Numbered from the stretch's first letter, positions 11,443 through 21,999 are shown. The stretch is DNA of 64,000 bases from Ectocarpus siliculosus (GCA_000310025.1 FN649750.1:1480302-1544301), one strand, 5' to 3'. Notes: a model not told the origin generated them from the sequence alone. A program made the numbers and translations.

Positions 11443-11988
11443 GTGACATCGGCAGAGAACGCAGTCGCTGATAACATTACGCGGCCGGGGAGGCAAGAGA
11501 TCGTCTGCCTCCGACCGGCAGCGTTTGAGAGGTTGCGCCCGTTTTTTGGCGACTTCACAGTAGACCTCATGGCGTCTTCCGAGAACGCCCAGTATAAGGT
11601 GGAGCGTGGCACAGGGGCAAAGTGCCGACTACCATTTTTCTCGCGGTACTCGTGCGAAGGAACGGCGGGTGTAGATGTTTTACGTCAGGATGTGGCGGTT
11701 ACACCGCGGTTGGGCACGCCGGTGTTTGGGTACTGTTTCCCACCCCCAGTCATGGTGGGTCACGTTATCCAGCATCTCGCCGAATGCCGGGCCCACGCCG
11801 TAATCGTGATACCGGATGTATGTGCACGATTATTGGCTACCGCCGGTTGGGCGAGCTACTGTCAAATCGCTCGTGGTGCCGAGACGGGAGAGTTTAGGAT
11901 ATCCTCACCATCAGGACGGTATTCGCGAATACGTTTACGTTTTAGACACGGAACTCGAGCGGTAGAATTAGACTTTCGTCATTTATGA
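11443..11988 (+). pseudogene. DIRS-type RT-RNase H C-terminal / methyltransferase-like fragment
   Basis: 181-codon open frame. The pattern FFGDFTVDLMASSENAQY, a CRLPFFSRY stretch, GTAGVDVLRQDV, CFPPPVMVGHV and AHAVIVIPD follows the conserved region downstream of RNase H in DIRS-like elements. There a D-x-x-A...N and a PP motif resemble a degenerate Dam-like methyltransferase. The frame has no convincing start and is best read as the truncated C-terminus of a polyprotein. It overlaps the next ORF by 4 bp (ATGA). Confidence 0.55.
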
Positions 11989-12437
11989 AACGATATCGTA
12001 AGTTGACAGGTGGTGTTTCCTTGTTATCGTTCGTTTCGTCCGTATGTCATCAGCATTATGACCAGATGACGTTAGAGCGCACCCCCCGCGGGGCCACGCG
12101 CGCGCCGGACCGGGTACAAGTCTTGTGTAATGCGTGTGGGGCACAAAACGAAGCGACATTCAACTTTTGTCAACATTGCGGGGTACAGCCGTTTCGGGGG
12201 CTGTTAGAGCCGCGTGTTCCCGGGGCAACCGTGGTCATCGATGCCGTTCGACTGGCGGCACGCAAAGAAGCCGTCCAAGTCGCCTCCGCGAATACAGCCG
12301 GGCAACGCCGGAAATCCGCCGTCGCGGATGAGCTCGACGCGTTTTTGAGAGCGCACACAGCAGGGAGCCGGGGGGTGGGAGAGCGCCACCGACGCAGACG
12401 TACATGGCTGGTTGTGCTGGTTGTATTCTCATGGTAA
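11985..12437 (+). pseudogene. Zinc-ribbon ORF leading into tyrosine recombinase
   Basis: 150 codons. CNACGAQNEATFNFCQHCG gives a CxxC...CxxC zinc-ribbon (about residues 47-65). The C-terminal part (KSAVADELDAFLRAHTAG) looks like the start of a SAM-like core-binding domain of a tyrosine recombinase. The frame then runs into stop, and the domain continues in other frames (CWLYSHGNGTKAVHAVDC near 12,415), so at least one frameshift lies around 12,400-12,430. Confidence 0.45.
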
Positions 12438-13446
12438 CGGCACGAAGGCGGTTCATGCAGTCGATTGTGTCGCGAGCGGGTCAAATTCGTTGGAATCCTG
12501 TAGTCCGGGAAGTACGTGGCCCAAACATTGGACAAAGGATTCGTCGCGAAACTCAAGAGAGCCATGGTCGAGATATTGGGAAAGTCTGATCCGTGGGACG
12601 ACAGGGAGAAGCGAGGTAATGCGGCCGGTAGCGCGGGAGTTCGTCGGTACCTCTCGTACGCCCAGACCGAGCAGCGCCGGGCGGGAGTTACCGTCAAGCA
12701 AGCTAGGCCCATGTTGGCCCCGCTCCTTTCACGGCTCGTACGGCACATGCGCAACACAGCAGACCAGCAACACACCGTGGGGGAGCGAGTGGCTCGCAGT
12801 AGAGACGTCGCGGCGTCTGTAGTCGCCTTCCACACGATGCAGCGGGGATCCGATTTGGCATGCGCATTTGCAGCACAGGTGTTGCGCCTCCCAGAAGGCC
12901 AAGGAATGATTTTCAACCTTCACTTTGGCAAGACGCTCCGCAATTCGTCACACGCAGTCGTTGCTAAGGGGATAAGAAAAGTATAACGAACTGTGTCCGG
13001 TCCGAGCGGTACAAGAATTTTTCATTGTCGCGAAGTCCGTGGGTTGGAATATGCGTGAGGGGTACTTGTTTCCCGAGATCCAGGGAGATGGCTCGAGGGG
13101 GACGTCCCAGTGGACCGAAGCTAGCATGACAGCGGCTCTGCAGCGTCATATGCGGGAAGGCCGGTTGAACGACCACCACGGCTTGTATACTATGCACTCC
13201 TTTAGGGTGGGAGGAGCCGTCAGCCAGTCCCTCGCGGGGACGGCCGTCGAAGCCCTTATGGAGTTAGTGGGGTAGAGAACGAGAAGGGTAACCCAGCGAT
13301 ACGTAGGCTCCATGATACACGGGGGGGGCTCATCCGCTAAGCGTCCGCGAGATCCGGACCGGAGGGAGCAGGAGCAGCGGTATATCCAAGCAGTGGATTT
13401 GCCACTGCAAGAAGGCTTCGCGGAGACGTTTGCGTTCGGGACATAG
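12430..13446 (+). pseudogene. Tyrosine recombinase, broken
   Basis: Segments in order: FVAKLKRAMVEILG...VKQARPM (core-binding domain); SRDVAASVVAFHTMQRGSDL, holding the first catalytic Arg; IFNLHFGKTLRNSSHAVV; then, after a frame change near 12,985, CPVRAVQEF and GYLFPEI; then TMHSFRVGGA (His-x-x-Arg box) and RYVG with the nucleophilic Tyr. A TAG at 13,273-13,275 sits where the family normally has Trp, in ELVG*RTRRVTQRYVG. Catalytic R, H, R and Y are all visible, but the gene is non-functional as written. Confidence 0.6.
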
Positions 13447-13566
13447 ACTGATGGCTCGACACTCGGTTTACTAGTTTCCTTTATGGAAGTTTGGGATACA
13501 ATATCAGACATCAGGCACCGACACAGCATGAATAGCTGAAAGGCAAAGTATGGGTGGATCCCGTGC

Positions 13567-13623
13567 CGTAGCCGGAGGCCTCATTTCATCCCAAACTCTA
13601 CATCGTTGACAACTATCCCGCAG
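13567..13623 (+). repeat. 57-bp direct repeat, left copy
   Basis: Identical by eye to 13,896-13,952, starting CGTAGCCGGAGGCC and ending CTATCCCGCAG. Candidate B1 unit of split direct repeats downstream of the recombinase. Confidence 0.8.
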
Positions 13624-13895
13624 TAAAATAACGTCGGAATCATGGAACCGCGAAGGGGTTCTGCAGATGAGAACAGACTGACTGCAGAGAAGCTTGGAGC
13701 GAGCACCCACTCGTGACAAGCCTTCCCAACCCTAACGGAGGGAGAGTACGGTAGGAAGAACAGCCGTCCCCGCCCACCCAACTGTGCTAAGTATTTGATT
13801 TGACTGGGGTTAGTATTCTGAGCGACTGCCGCGTTGACGACACGGAGGGCGTCAACGCGCGGGGGTAGTATCCCTGGGTGGAGTCTCCGGGCTTT

Positions 13896-13952
13896 CGTAG
13901 CCGGAGGCCTCATTTCATCCCAAACTCTACATCGTTGACAACTATCCCGCAG
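13896..13952 (+). repeat. 57-bp direct repeat, right copy
   Basis: Second copy, 329 bp downstream of the first. Candidate element end. Confidence 0.8.
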
Positions 13953-14456
13953 GATTTTGGGGGGGGCAAGCTTGGGGGGGGGAAAGGTACGAAGTGACCA
14001 TCCCCCTCCCAGAACGCTAAACTAAATCCTATATAAAACCATACCATACTAAATCCTATATAAAGGGGCACCGTGTGCTCTATAGGGGGGCCACAGTGCA
14101 TGCGCGTGCCCCCTAGCCATGTGCGCCAAGCGCCAGCGCGCCAGCGTGCCAGCACGGGCCGCTCGTGGCATGCACGCTGTGTGTTGCGTACCAGCTAGGC
14201 AAGAGGGAGAACATGATCAGCGCACCCTCAGGGGGGGGGCGTAGGCCTAGCCCAGGTGCCCTTCCAGCAGCAGGATTGGCTGCAGCGACTGAGTACAAGG
14301 AGAAGCGACAGTGAGGGTCGCGAGGAGTGGATTTATTTGCTCCACCGCAGATTTCATTCATTCAATCTGTACTCTCGCGAAGTTCTGCCGTTGGAATAGG
14401 CCTGAAGACGGCGGGTTAAAGCTCCATCGCCACACCATCATGCACCAACGTGATGC
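13953..14456. other. Intergenic, short repeats
   Basis: Contains a duplicated CTAAATCCTATATAAA word (14,021 and 14,048, TATA-like), G-runs, and a duplicated GCACCAACGTGATGC near 14,440-14,475. No gene recognised. Confidence 0.5.
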
Positions 14457-14858
14457 ATGCACCAACGTGATGCTGAAGTGTTTTCTTTGCCTTCCCGAGG
14501 GTTGGGCGTGGAAGTGTACCACGTACAGGAGCAACGCGGCGAGCAATTGCCCATGCGAGAGAAGGATCCCGATACTGTGAGATGTAAAGCCAGCTACGAC
14601 GTAAGCGAGCAAAGAGAAATTCCACGTGATGGCAAAAAGCTGAAGAAGCGTCCGGGGGACGTCTGTCGCTGGTGCACGGCGCAAGACTGTAGTCAAAAAC
14701 GTTCTCGGCCCACAGTATTAGACTCGGAGTCGAGCGAAGAGGGAGGGGGAACTGAAGAAGAGGGAGGGGGAGAGGACAGCGAGGAAGAGGGAGGGGGAAG
14801 TGAAGAAGAGGGAGGAGGAAGAGGAGGAAGAGAGTGGGGAAGAGGAGGAAGAGGGTGA
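14457..14858 (+). CDS. Unrecognised ORF with acidic Glu/Gly tail
   Basis: 133 codons. The middle has a short Cys pair (VCRWCTAQDC); the C-terminus is a simple-sequence acidic tail (SEEGGG, TEEEGGG repeats) produced by a GGAGGAAGA microsatellite that continues to about 14,950. A transposase-derived fragment is possible but no motif proves it. Could be non-coding. Confidence 0.2.
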   Translation: MHQRDAEVFSLPSRGLGVEVYHVQEQRGEQLPMREKDPDTVRCKASYDVSEQREIPRDGKKLKKRPGDVCRWCTAQDCSQKRSRPTVLDSESSEEGGGTEEEGGGEDSEEEGGGSEEEGGGRGGREWGRGGRG

Positions 14859-14950
14859 GGAAGAGGAGGAGGACGGTGAGGGAGAGGAGGAGGAGAGGAG
14901 GAGGAGGAGCAGGAGGAGGAGGAGCAGGACAAGCAGGAGGAAAGGAAAAG
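14725..14950. repeat. GGA/GAA-rich microsatellite
   Basis: Purine-rich simple repeat encoding the acidic tail in one frame. Confidence 0.85.
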
Positions 14951-14999
14951 GAGCCAGATGTACGCTCCCGGGGGCGTAGACTTACTCCGAAACGGCGGT

Positions 15000-15637
15000 G
15001 TTCCGATAATGGCTGTTGGAACGGAACACTGCTGTGCATTGATAGTTGGAAACTCCTACTATGTTCCGCGGTGTCCGTCGATCATTTTGGTTCTTTGTTC
15101 ATGCGCGCAGAGGCGTGATGCTTTCCCGGGTGTTGCGTTCAATGAGCTTTGATTCGAGGATAGGGTGTGGATCATGTGGAACTTTGTCGTGTACAGTTTC
15201 TCCACCGACGCGTTTCTTTCAGCTGTAGTGTCAGTACAGCGAGCAGTCAAACAAGGTTTAATGTTGCACCAACACTGTATATGCACCAATGTTGAGGATA
15301 CGGGCAACAAAAACAAGAGAAAAAATGAGGGAACAAAATATTTTCCTTAAATTTGGGCCTCCTGTTGTGGGAATACACGCGTAGCGATCCCTGAAGACCC
15401 TGATGAAGACTCACTTGTTTATTAATCTCTTGGAGCAGCAGTGCTTGCTATTGTCTTGCGCTCAAAGGTAGACTGAGGACAGAGGGGGAGGACATGCTCC
15501 CTCTAAAAGGGGCCACAAAAGTCCTGTCCCCTGTTTGATCCTTCCATCGGGAGATACATCTCCCGCACTTTCCTCTGGGAATTACTCCGCAATACCGTTG
15601 ACACTGGCTACATTCAAATCCCGTAGCACCAGCCCAC
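15000..15637. other. Intergenic, left flank of the Ty3 insertion
   Basis: No supported gene. The minus strand carries a Cys-rich frame (CSQCQRYCGV, GKCGRC at about 15,550-15,610) that cannot be linked in frame to the right flank after removing the insertion. Confidence 0.4.
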
Positions 15638-15946
15638 TGTAATGGTATTTGACCCCTTCCTTCAGAATCAATCACCTTTGAGCTGTGTGGAACTCTCTTG
15701 TCCGACCACAGTAGCAGGTTGTTGTTGCTTTCCGTTGTTCTCTTTCTCTTGATTAACGCTTTCCAAGCCAACTCACAATATCCCACGCACACACGATCAT
15801 AGATCGCCTGTACGCACACACTGAACAGAAGGGCACATGTCTCGGCATAAAGCCCTGATCTAGCATGACGTCACGTCTCATCATCCGACGGCGCCAAATA
15901 ACCATGATCAACCACGATCACTTGTCTACCTCCAAATACCATAACA
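15638..15946 (-). repeat. 3' LTR of the Ty3 element
   Basis: 309 bp with terminal inverted motif TGT(A/T)ATGGTATTTG. The preceding minus-strand sequence CAGGGTGGGCTAT is a weak polypurine-tract candidate. Confidence 0.9.
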
Positions 15947-17291
15947 ATAGCCCACCCTGAGTGGACGTAGATGCAGATACAGAAGCAAACCTCGGAGGGA
16001 CTCTAGTCAATCAAGAGGATTGCGGGATGGATCGAAGATACGACAACTCAAAACCCTCACCCGCACCTCTCCGTTAACCAAACCAAAGAAGCGGAACCAA
16101 GAAAGAAGAAAACACAGAAGCCGGGGCGGCAAAGTCGGTGGATAAAATCGGTAAAAGGCACATGGGTGCGAAAAATAACCAAAACATCCGAACCGAAAAG
16201 ACCATAACACGAAGTAACGAAATCGTGAAGAGAAAATCACAAACGATCTCGTACGGATGAACCGATCGAATACGCAATCAAGTAAGCCAGAACCTTACGG
16301 GAAGGGGGGCTACGATGCGATCGAGTGCTGAAATGTAAACATAAAGAATAAGAAACGAAAACCGAGCCTGCAAAGGATCAAACGACATGGAAAACCGCTA
16401 GGGGTCGACCAAAATCGAGAAAAGCAGGGAAAGAGGGGGTTTCCGGGGAACGTAAACAACGGCCAAAGAAAAGGACAGGAACCAACGCCAAAAACAACGT
16501 TCGCATGTCACGATACAACGTGCTTGCGATCGGGGTGGGGCGAGGAAAACAATCCTACGTGTACGTCAAGGCCAATTGTATGAAGAAAAATGCTAAAGAA
16601 AGTACCAAGATGGAACACGTTGGCCGTGGCATGCAATAGAAGCACTGACGGAACGTTGGACCACAAAATATGCAAAGCAAACCATAGGGTGGGGAGTTAA
16701 ATGATGCACCAAATTTGGGTGTCACCGCAACTAATGACGAACCTAGGTCGCATTGAAAAATAGGTAAAGGGGAGCGAAAACTTTCGACAACCGACCGAGA
16801 AGTGACAAACGGGGCGCGAAAGTACGCAACACAAAAGCAAGAGCCAGTCTCAAAGAGATTGAGAGGGCGAGCGGAAAGCATAAAGGAGCAATAGCCAGTC
16901 TCGAAATATTCGAGAGGGCGAGCTAGAAACATGTAGAAGCAATAGCCAGTCTCGAAATATTCGAGAGGGCGAGCTAGAAACATGCAGAAGCAATAGCCAG
17001 TCTCAAAAATTGATCGAGAGGGCGAGCTAGAAACATACAGAAGCAATAGCCAGTCTCGAAAATAGATCGAGAGGGCGAGCTAGAAACATACAGAAGCAAT
17101 AGCCAGTCTCGAAAATAGATCGAGAGGGCGAGCTAGAAACATACAGAAGCAATAGCCAGTCTCGAAAATAGATCGAGAGGGCGAGCTGGAAACATACAGA
17201 CAAACATACATAAACACAAACATGTAACACACAAACATATACACATACATATACATACACATAAAACAAGGAAAACAATGCCACAGTGCTA
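15947..17291 (-). other. 3' untranslated region of the Ty3 element
   Basis: About 1.35 kb between the integrase stop and the 3' LTR. Strongly A-rich and C-poor-in-runs on the plus strand, with only short frames. Contains the hairpin tandem array. A similarly A-rich stretch follows the decayed second element at 33.1-33.85 kb. Confidence 0.7.
16844..17208 (-). repeat. Tandem array of seven 51-53 bp hairpin units in the Ty3 3' UTR
   Basis: Units begin (CCAGTCTC) at 16,844, 16,895, 16,946, 16,997, 17,050, 17,103 and 17,156. Each has a small palindrome followed by GAGGGCGAGC. Stem pairs are CTCAA/TTGAG in unit 1, CTCGAA/TTCGAG in units 2-3 and CTCGA/TCGAG in later units, so pairing is kept while sequence changes. 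Confidence 0.85.
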
Positions 17292-20021
17292 TCAGGCATC
17301 TATAGCCGTACCACGCGACTCGTCTACATTGCGTAAGATACCTCGCATGAAGGGACTACTTCGGTGCAGCTGAAGGCACCAAGAACCACAAACAGCTCCC
17401 AAAGCTGTCGTGTAGCGCGAAGGGGAGAGGGTGATCTTGACAGGTCCAGGGTCATCCAGGAAGCGAACGACGAAGACGTTTGTAGTCGGAGTATGTCCGG
17501 AGATTTTCCCTAGCCACCATAGAGCGTCTTGAGCCTTGTACCAGAAGTGTGCGCCTACAGGCAGCACGGTGTTGCGAAAACGGCGGGCCCAAACATCGCG
17601 GGGAACATATTCGTACCCGGGCGACGAGGACCGCTCGCCTTTGATGCGAGACAGTTCACGTTCCGCTGCGCCAATGCGCATGCGACGATACAGACGGTTA
17701 GTCTGCCGGTGTTGGTCGGGTGTACCAGCCCAATACAGAAGAATCTGTTTTCGGGAGTGTTGGAGGTCCATTTCTCGTTCCCACGAGGGCCGCAGAAGAC
17801 CTTTCCAGTGGGTCTCGTACATGACTGCGATAACGCCGCCACGTCCTCGAACCGACTGGTGTCCCGTGATTTTCTCAACCTCGAGCCTGCGGACAGGCGC
17901 CGAAACATCGTCCGCGGTAACATGGTACGGCGGAGACTTCGTCGTGTAGTTGTTGAGAACATACTGCGTGAGGCCTGCAGGCAAGAACCGAGGCATGTCG
18001 TCACTATCGTGTGGGTTCGCACACGGTTTGCAACGAGCGACAGAAACTCGGCGCTTGGCATCCACTCCGGGCATATCGGAGGGAAGATCCAAATACAGGA
18101 GCTTGTCAGCCACCGGGCTGCCATCGGGAGCCTTGTTGCAAGGACCGACTGCTAGGATTTTAAAAGGACCTGTCCAATTCAAGGACAGCTTCTTCTTGAG
18201 TACCTGGGAGTCAGCGTCTGCGCGGGCCTTGGAAGTGAGTTTGGCACCTTGGCGGATGGTAGCCAAATAGTTGTAGACCCACACCCAACCACCGGTAGCG
18301 TAAACGGGTAGTTTATGTAAGGCATCAGACAGTTTCGAGTTCCGTTTTTCCATACGGGAAACTGTGAGTGCGTGTTGTTCACGCACTAGCTCGTAGGAGA
18401 GCCGTTGCCGATCGGCGGCAAGGTTGCAATACTCGAGCTGATCGCGGGCAAGCGACTGGTGACCACGAGCGTAAATGTTGTCAAAAACGGTCAGTGGAAA
18501 CCTGGGAAGGCGCGCCATATGCACCTCATTGGGCGCCAATCCTGTTGCAGCGCTAACGGAGTTGTTGTACGCGAATTCAACATGAGGGAGATGAATGTCC
18601 CAATCATCTTGTCGTTCGTTCACAACCATCGCCAGCATCTGGGCCATGGTGTGGTTCACGCGCTCAACTCCTCCGTTGCCGCTAGGGTGGTACGCGCTCG
18701 TCGTAATTTTTCGGACGCGTAGCAATTTTAGGATGGCAACCGACAGTTTGGAGCAAAACTGCAATCCATTGTCAGAAAGAATGCTGAGGGGGCATCCCCA
18801 AACAGGCATGTATTTATTGACAAGGACGTCAGCTGTACCTTCAGCTGTGAACTCGGCGTCAGTCACTGCGTACATATTGGCTCTCCGACTGAAACGGTCA
18901 GTGAATAGCAAAATATACGAGAAACCTCGCGGAGTTGTGGGAAGCGGACCAAAATAGTCGACGCTAATCGCGACCCCTGGTGCCGAAGGCAGAGGGATCG
19001 TGAGAATCGGCCAGCGAATAGTCTGGCGCGCAGTTTTGCGGGCCTGACATTTCAAACATCGCCGAATCCACCAACGAGTACTGATACTCATCCCAATCCA
19101 CCAGTAAAACCTCTCAAGCAAGCTGAGCGTGCGAGCGGTACCAAGGTGGCAGAGGGCGTTGGCATGACAAGCTTGCATGACCCAAGGTCGCATTAACATG
19201 GGCACGTAAATACGAGTGGGTTCGTCATTCAACAGACGTGCAGCTCGTCCTCCGGGACGGTCAGAAGAGACCGGGGGCTTGGTATTCTTTCGTACCAAGA
19301 GGCAAAGGCCATCGTCAGTGACGAGGCGTCCTTTATCTGCAAGCTCTCGAATATCCTCCAACGAGGGTCTATGCCTGGAGTGATATGACACTCTGGCAAA
19401 GAAATCGACAGGTAGACTCTGAGGGCGTTTGAGGAGAATGTAGCGGATGGTGGCTTCACACACCGGCTCTTTCTGCTGTTCCCGCGCCCAATCTGCACGC
19501 GTGTAGCGTTCGACGGACTCACGGAATTCTAACTCTGCAGGATTGAGGACCATGGAATCCACTGCGGGCGTTGCCTTACCAGCTGCAGCAGCCGGTTGTG
19601 ACAAACCCAACAGAGGACCCGTAGGGGCGTCGGTAACCGTCTCCGGCGGCGCTATAGGCACCGTTGGGACAGGTTCGACAGCAGGCTCAGGCGTGGTGGC
19701 AGCTGGTGTCACTCGTGTTTGACGACGAGAAGCGCCTGCACGCGGAACGTGTGGGGGGATCGACAAATCAGGACCGAAACCGTAGTTTACATCGGGTTGA
19801 GGCTGACCCGCAGCAGCCGCGGTTCGGCGACGCGTACGAGTAGAGATCAGTTCCGACGGATCAATACGATGCGGTTGCAACCGAGAGGTCGAAGGCGGCG
19901 GCAATGAGTCGGCGGCATCCAAACGATCAGAGTGGGAGCCGGCGTCGACAGTTGCGGTCGCAGGAGACACGACAGGGGGCAACCGAGAGTTATCGTCGGC
20001 GGTCGTGGACAGGGAGCGCAA
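17292..20021 (-). CDS. Ty3 integrase with chromodomain and Tudor-like C-terminus
   Basis: 909 codons in the frame +1 to RT-RNase H, overlapping it by 32 nt. Domains in order: low-complexity Pro/Thr linker (about 1-165); HHCC zinc-binding region with CHANALCHLG and CLKCQARK; catalytic core with D in ISVDYFG, D in LSDNGLQF and E in GGVERVNH (DD-E triad intact); GPY-like region with WTGPFKILAVGPC; chromodomain-like segment ETHWKGLLRPSWE; then GAHFWYKAQDALWWLG with VVRFLDDPGPV, which looks like a Tudor/Agenet-type fold. The integrase inserts the cDNA, and the chromodomain is expected to steer insertion to marked chromatin. Intact in this copy. Confidence 0.9.
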   Translation of the reverse strand: MRSLSTTADDNSRLPPVVSPATATVDAGSHSDRLDAADSLPPPSTSRLQPHRIDPSELISTRTRRRTAAAAGQPQPDVNYGFGPDLSIPPHVPRAGASRRQTRVTPAATTPEPAVEPVPTVPIAPPETVTDAPTGPLLGLSQPAAAAGKATPAVDSMVLNPAELEFRESVERYTRADWAREQQKEPVCEATIRYILLKRPQSLPVDFFARVSYHSRHRPSLEDIRELADKGRLVTDDGLCLLVRKNTKPPVSSDRPGGRAARLLNDEPTRIYVPMLMRPWVMQACHANALCHLGTARTLSLLERFYWWIGMSISTRWWIRRCLKCQARKTARQTIRWPILTIPLPSAPGVAISVDYFGPLPTTPRGFSYILLFTDRFSRRANMYAVTDAEFTAEGTADVLVNKYMPVWGCPLSILSDNGLQFCSKLSVAILKLLRVRKITTSAYHPSGNGGVERVNHTMAQMLAMVVNERQDDWDIHLPHVEFAYNNSVSAATGLAPNEVHMARLPRFPLTVFDNIYARGHQSLARDQLEYCNLAADRQRLSYELVREQHALTVSRMEKRNSKLSDALHKLPVYATGGWVWVYNYLATIRQGAKLTSKARADADSQVLKKKLSLNWTGPFKILAVGPCNKAPDGSPVADKLLYLDLPSDMPGVDAKRRVSVARCKPCANPHDSDDMPRFLPAGLTQYVLNNYTTKSPPYHVTADDVSAPVRRLEVEKITGHQSVRGRGGVIAVMYETHWKGLLRPSWEREMDLQHSRKQILLYWAGTPDQHRQTNRLYRRMRIGAAERELSRIKGERSSSPGYEYVPRDVWARRFRNTVLPVGAHFWYKAQDALWWLGKISGHTPTTNVFVVRFLDDPGPVKITLSPSRYTTALGAVCGSWCLQLHRSSPFMRGILRNVDESRGTAIDA

Positions 20022-21999
20022 ATGCAGCTGTATCCGTGTGGGGTCGCGCAGACGGTCCGTAAACCGTGGCGGTGTCCCTATACAATGGTCTCATCGGAGA
20101 CACAACAGGAGAAGCTGAAGACCGGAGTGCCGGCACAGCGCCCTGTATTTTCTGGGTTGCAGCGGAAGTAACCTCAGGCACAGCAAATACGGAGTGGTCG
20201 GTGCAAGACAATGCACGATCGTCCGCAAGGTGTCGCAAAGGTCCTCGCGCATTGACGTACGGAAAAACACGAGCGACGAATTCTCCTGCAGGAGCATCAA
20301 GGTCGTCAATCCTCATTCGAGGCCCGTGTTTGCGAAAATCCGCAAAATCATCGGAAGTGAGGGGTAGCCCACCCAAAGCGGCGTTCTCGCTCGGGGGCGC
20401 CAGCCCACCCAAACCAACGCCAGGCGTGGTTTGTCCGGGTGGTGCGTGACCTGTCGCTCGGATCAGATACACACCAACGTCTTCTGGGGACGTCAAACGA
20501 CTGTTACCGTTGATGTCGGCGGCAGTAGGCTCAATCGGCAGACGAGACAGCATGTCAGCGTTTCCGTTGGAGGCACCTCGTCGGTACTCCAACGTGTAGC
20601 TGTATGCTTCAAGGAACTCAATCCAGCGTTGGACGCGTGGGTTGTGCTCGCTGATTTTTGACAAACTTTCCAGCGCCTTATTGTCGGAATAGATGCGGAA
20701 GTGTGTGCCACGAAGGTATTCGCGGAGACGCTTGATCGCCCATACAACGGCTCCTGCTTCGAGATCGAGAGCGGTCCAGTTGCGTTCAGCGTCGAGCGTG
20801 GCTCTGCTGATGAAAACGATCGGCCGTACCGAGCCGTCTTTCTGCTCTTGCTCCAGCGCGGCGCCGAGACCGTCGGAGCTGGCGTCACAGCAAAGACGTA
20901 AAGGGCGTGTACCGTCCGCAATAGCGTCCCAATCAGGAAACACTAAAATGGGCGGTTTCGCGAGCTCAGCCAGTAGGCTGCGAACAGTTGTTTCCATGTC
21001 GCTCGTGAAAGCGAAGGGAACACCTTTTTTGAGCAAGTGCGTAATGGACTTCACACGCTTGGCCATGTCTCTGAGGAAACGTCGGTAGTAGCTCAGACCA
21101 CCCATGAGTGACCTGAGTTGCTTGACGGTCGTAGGCATGGGCATACCTGCCAGGGCGGCTACTTTACGGGCGTTGGGGAGGACACCTTTCGAAGATATGG
21201 TGTGCCCCAAGAAGTCAGCCTTGGTGGTACCGATGGTGGCTTTCGAGGGAGAAAGTTTGAGGTCGTACTTTCTCAACCGTTCGAAGAGCGTGCGCATATT
21301 ACGGACATGCTGCAGTGGGCCTTCGTCAAAAACAACGACGTCATCGAGGTATGCCTCGACTCCATCGAGTCCTTTGATTACTTCGTTAATCACTTTTACA
21401 AAGTGTGCCTGCGGATTGGCTAGCACCCATCGGCATGCGGAGCCATTCGAACAAACGAGTGGGGGTCGCAAAAGCCGTAAGGGGGATAGTGTCCTTGTGG
21501 ACAGTGATCTGGTGGAAAGAACCGGTGAAATCGAATAACGAGAAAATCGAACCTCTGTTGAGTTTCGTTAGAATCTCGTCGACTCGGGGGATGGGAAGTT
21601 GACCAAAGCTGCTGATATGGTTCAACTTTCGGTAGTTAACCGTGATGCGTATTCCACCAGACTTCTTTGGTATAACCACGATGGGGCTGGAATAAGGAGA
21701 GGTCGAGTGCTGAATTACGCCAGCAGCTAGATACTGGTCCAAAATGGCATCCACTTGCTTCGCAACCAAAGGATTCATACGGTACGGTTTGGACGTCACC
21801 GGGGGACAATCCGGAGGTACTTTGATCTCAAACGGCATCAGGGAACAGGACCCTAAATCCGTCGAGGATGTGGAAAACACGTCTTGAAAATCATGCAAAA
21901 GATCACCAAGTTCTGTGATGACCTCTGGTGACCAACCACGACCGTGTAAATCAAACTTAACCAACTTCATGTGAGGCGGCAAGCGATTCCACAATGACT
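18994..21999 (-). other. Left copy of a duplicated ~3.0-kb pol segment beside the N gap
   Basis: Matches 22,100-25,105 at a constant offset of 3,106 apart from single-base differences, which cluster in the last 300 bp before the gap, and one-base indels. Best explained as two unmerged contig ends. Confidence 0.85.
19990..21999 (-). CDS. Ty3 RT-RNase H, left assembly copy (partial, frameshifted)
   Basis: Contains RT palm motifs (LFDFTGSFHQ, AYLDDVVV), connection region, and RNase H (LRLCCDASSDGLGAALEQ, FRIYSDNKALESL, SNGNADMLSRLP). A one-base difference near 21,409 relative to the right copy breaks the frame between RT (21,386-21,999) and the rest (19,990-21,471). The 5' end is cut by the gap. 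The downstream integrase begins in a 32-nt overlap at 20,021. Confidence 0.85.

Larger units (their letters stand above)
11400..13952 (+). mobile_element. Decayed tyrosine-recombinase retrotransposon (DIRS/Ngaro-like), 5'-truncated
   Basis: Order on the plus strand: C-terminal part of the RT-RNase H polyprotein with the DIRS-type methyltransferase-like region, a zinc-ribbon ORF, then a tyrosine recombinase broken by frameshifts and a nonsense codon. A 57-bp direct repeat follows (13,567-13,623 and 13,896-13,952). Ngaro/PAT-type elements have RT before YR and split direct repeats downstream of YR, which fits. RT itself is not recognisable, so the copy is truncated. The exact superfamily is inference. 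Confidence 0.6.

Noticed and set aside
15448-15819. Minus-strand 123-codon ORF, repeated at 32,734-32,964
   Set aside because: Most of it is LTR sequence; the duplication is explained by the two LTRs.
16844-17208. CRISPR-like array
   Set aside because: Units are contiguous repeats with palindromes and no unique spacers; eukaryotic retroelement context.
20066-20661. Plus-strand ORFs antisense to pol, seen twice
   Set aside because: Antisense shadows of RNase H and linker; repeated only because of the assembly duplication.
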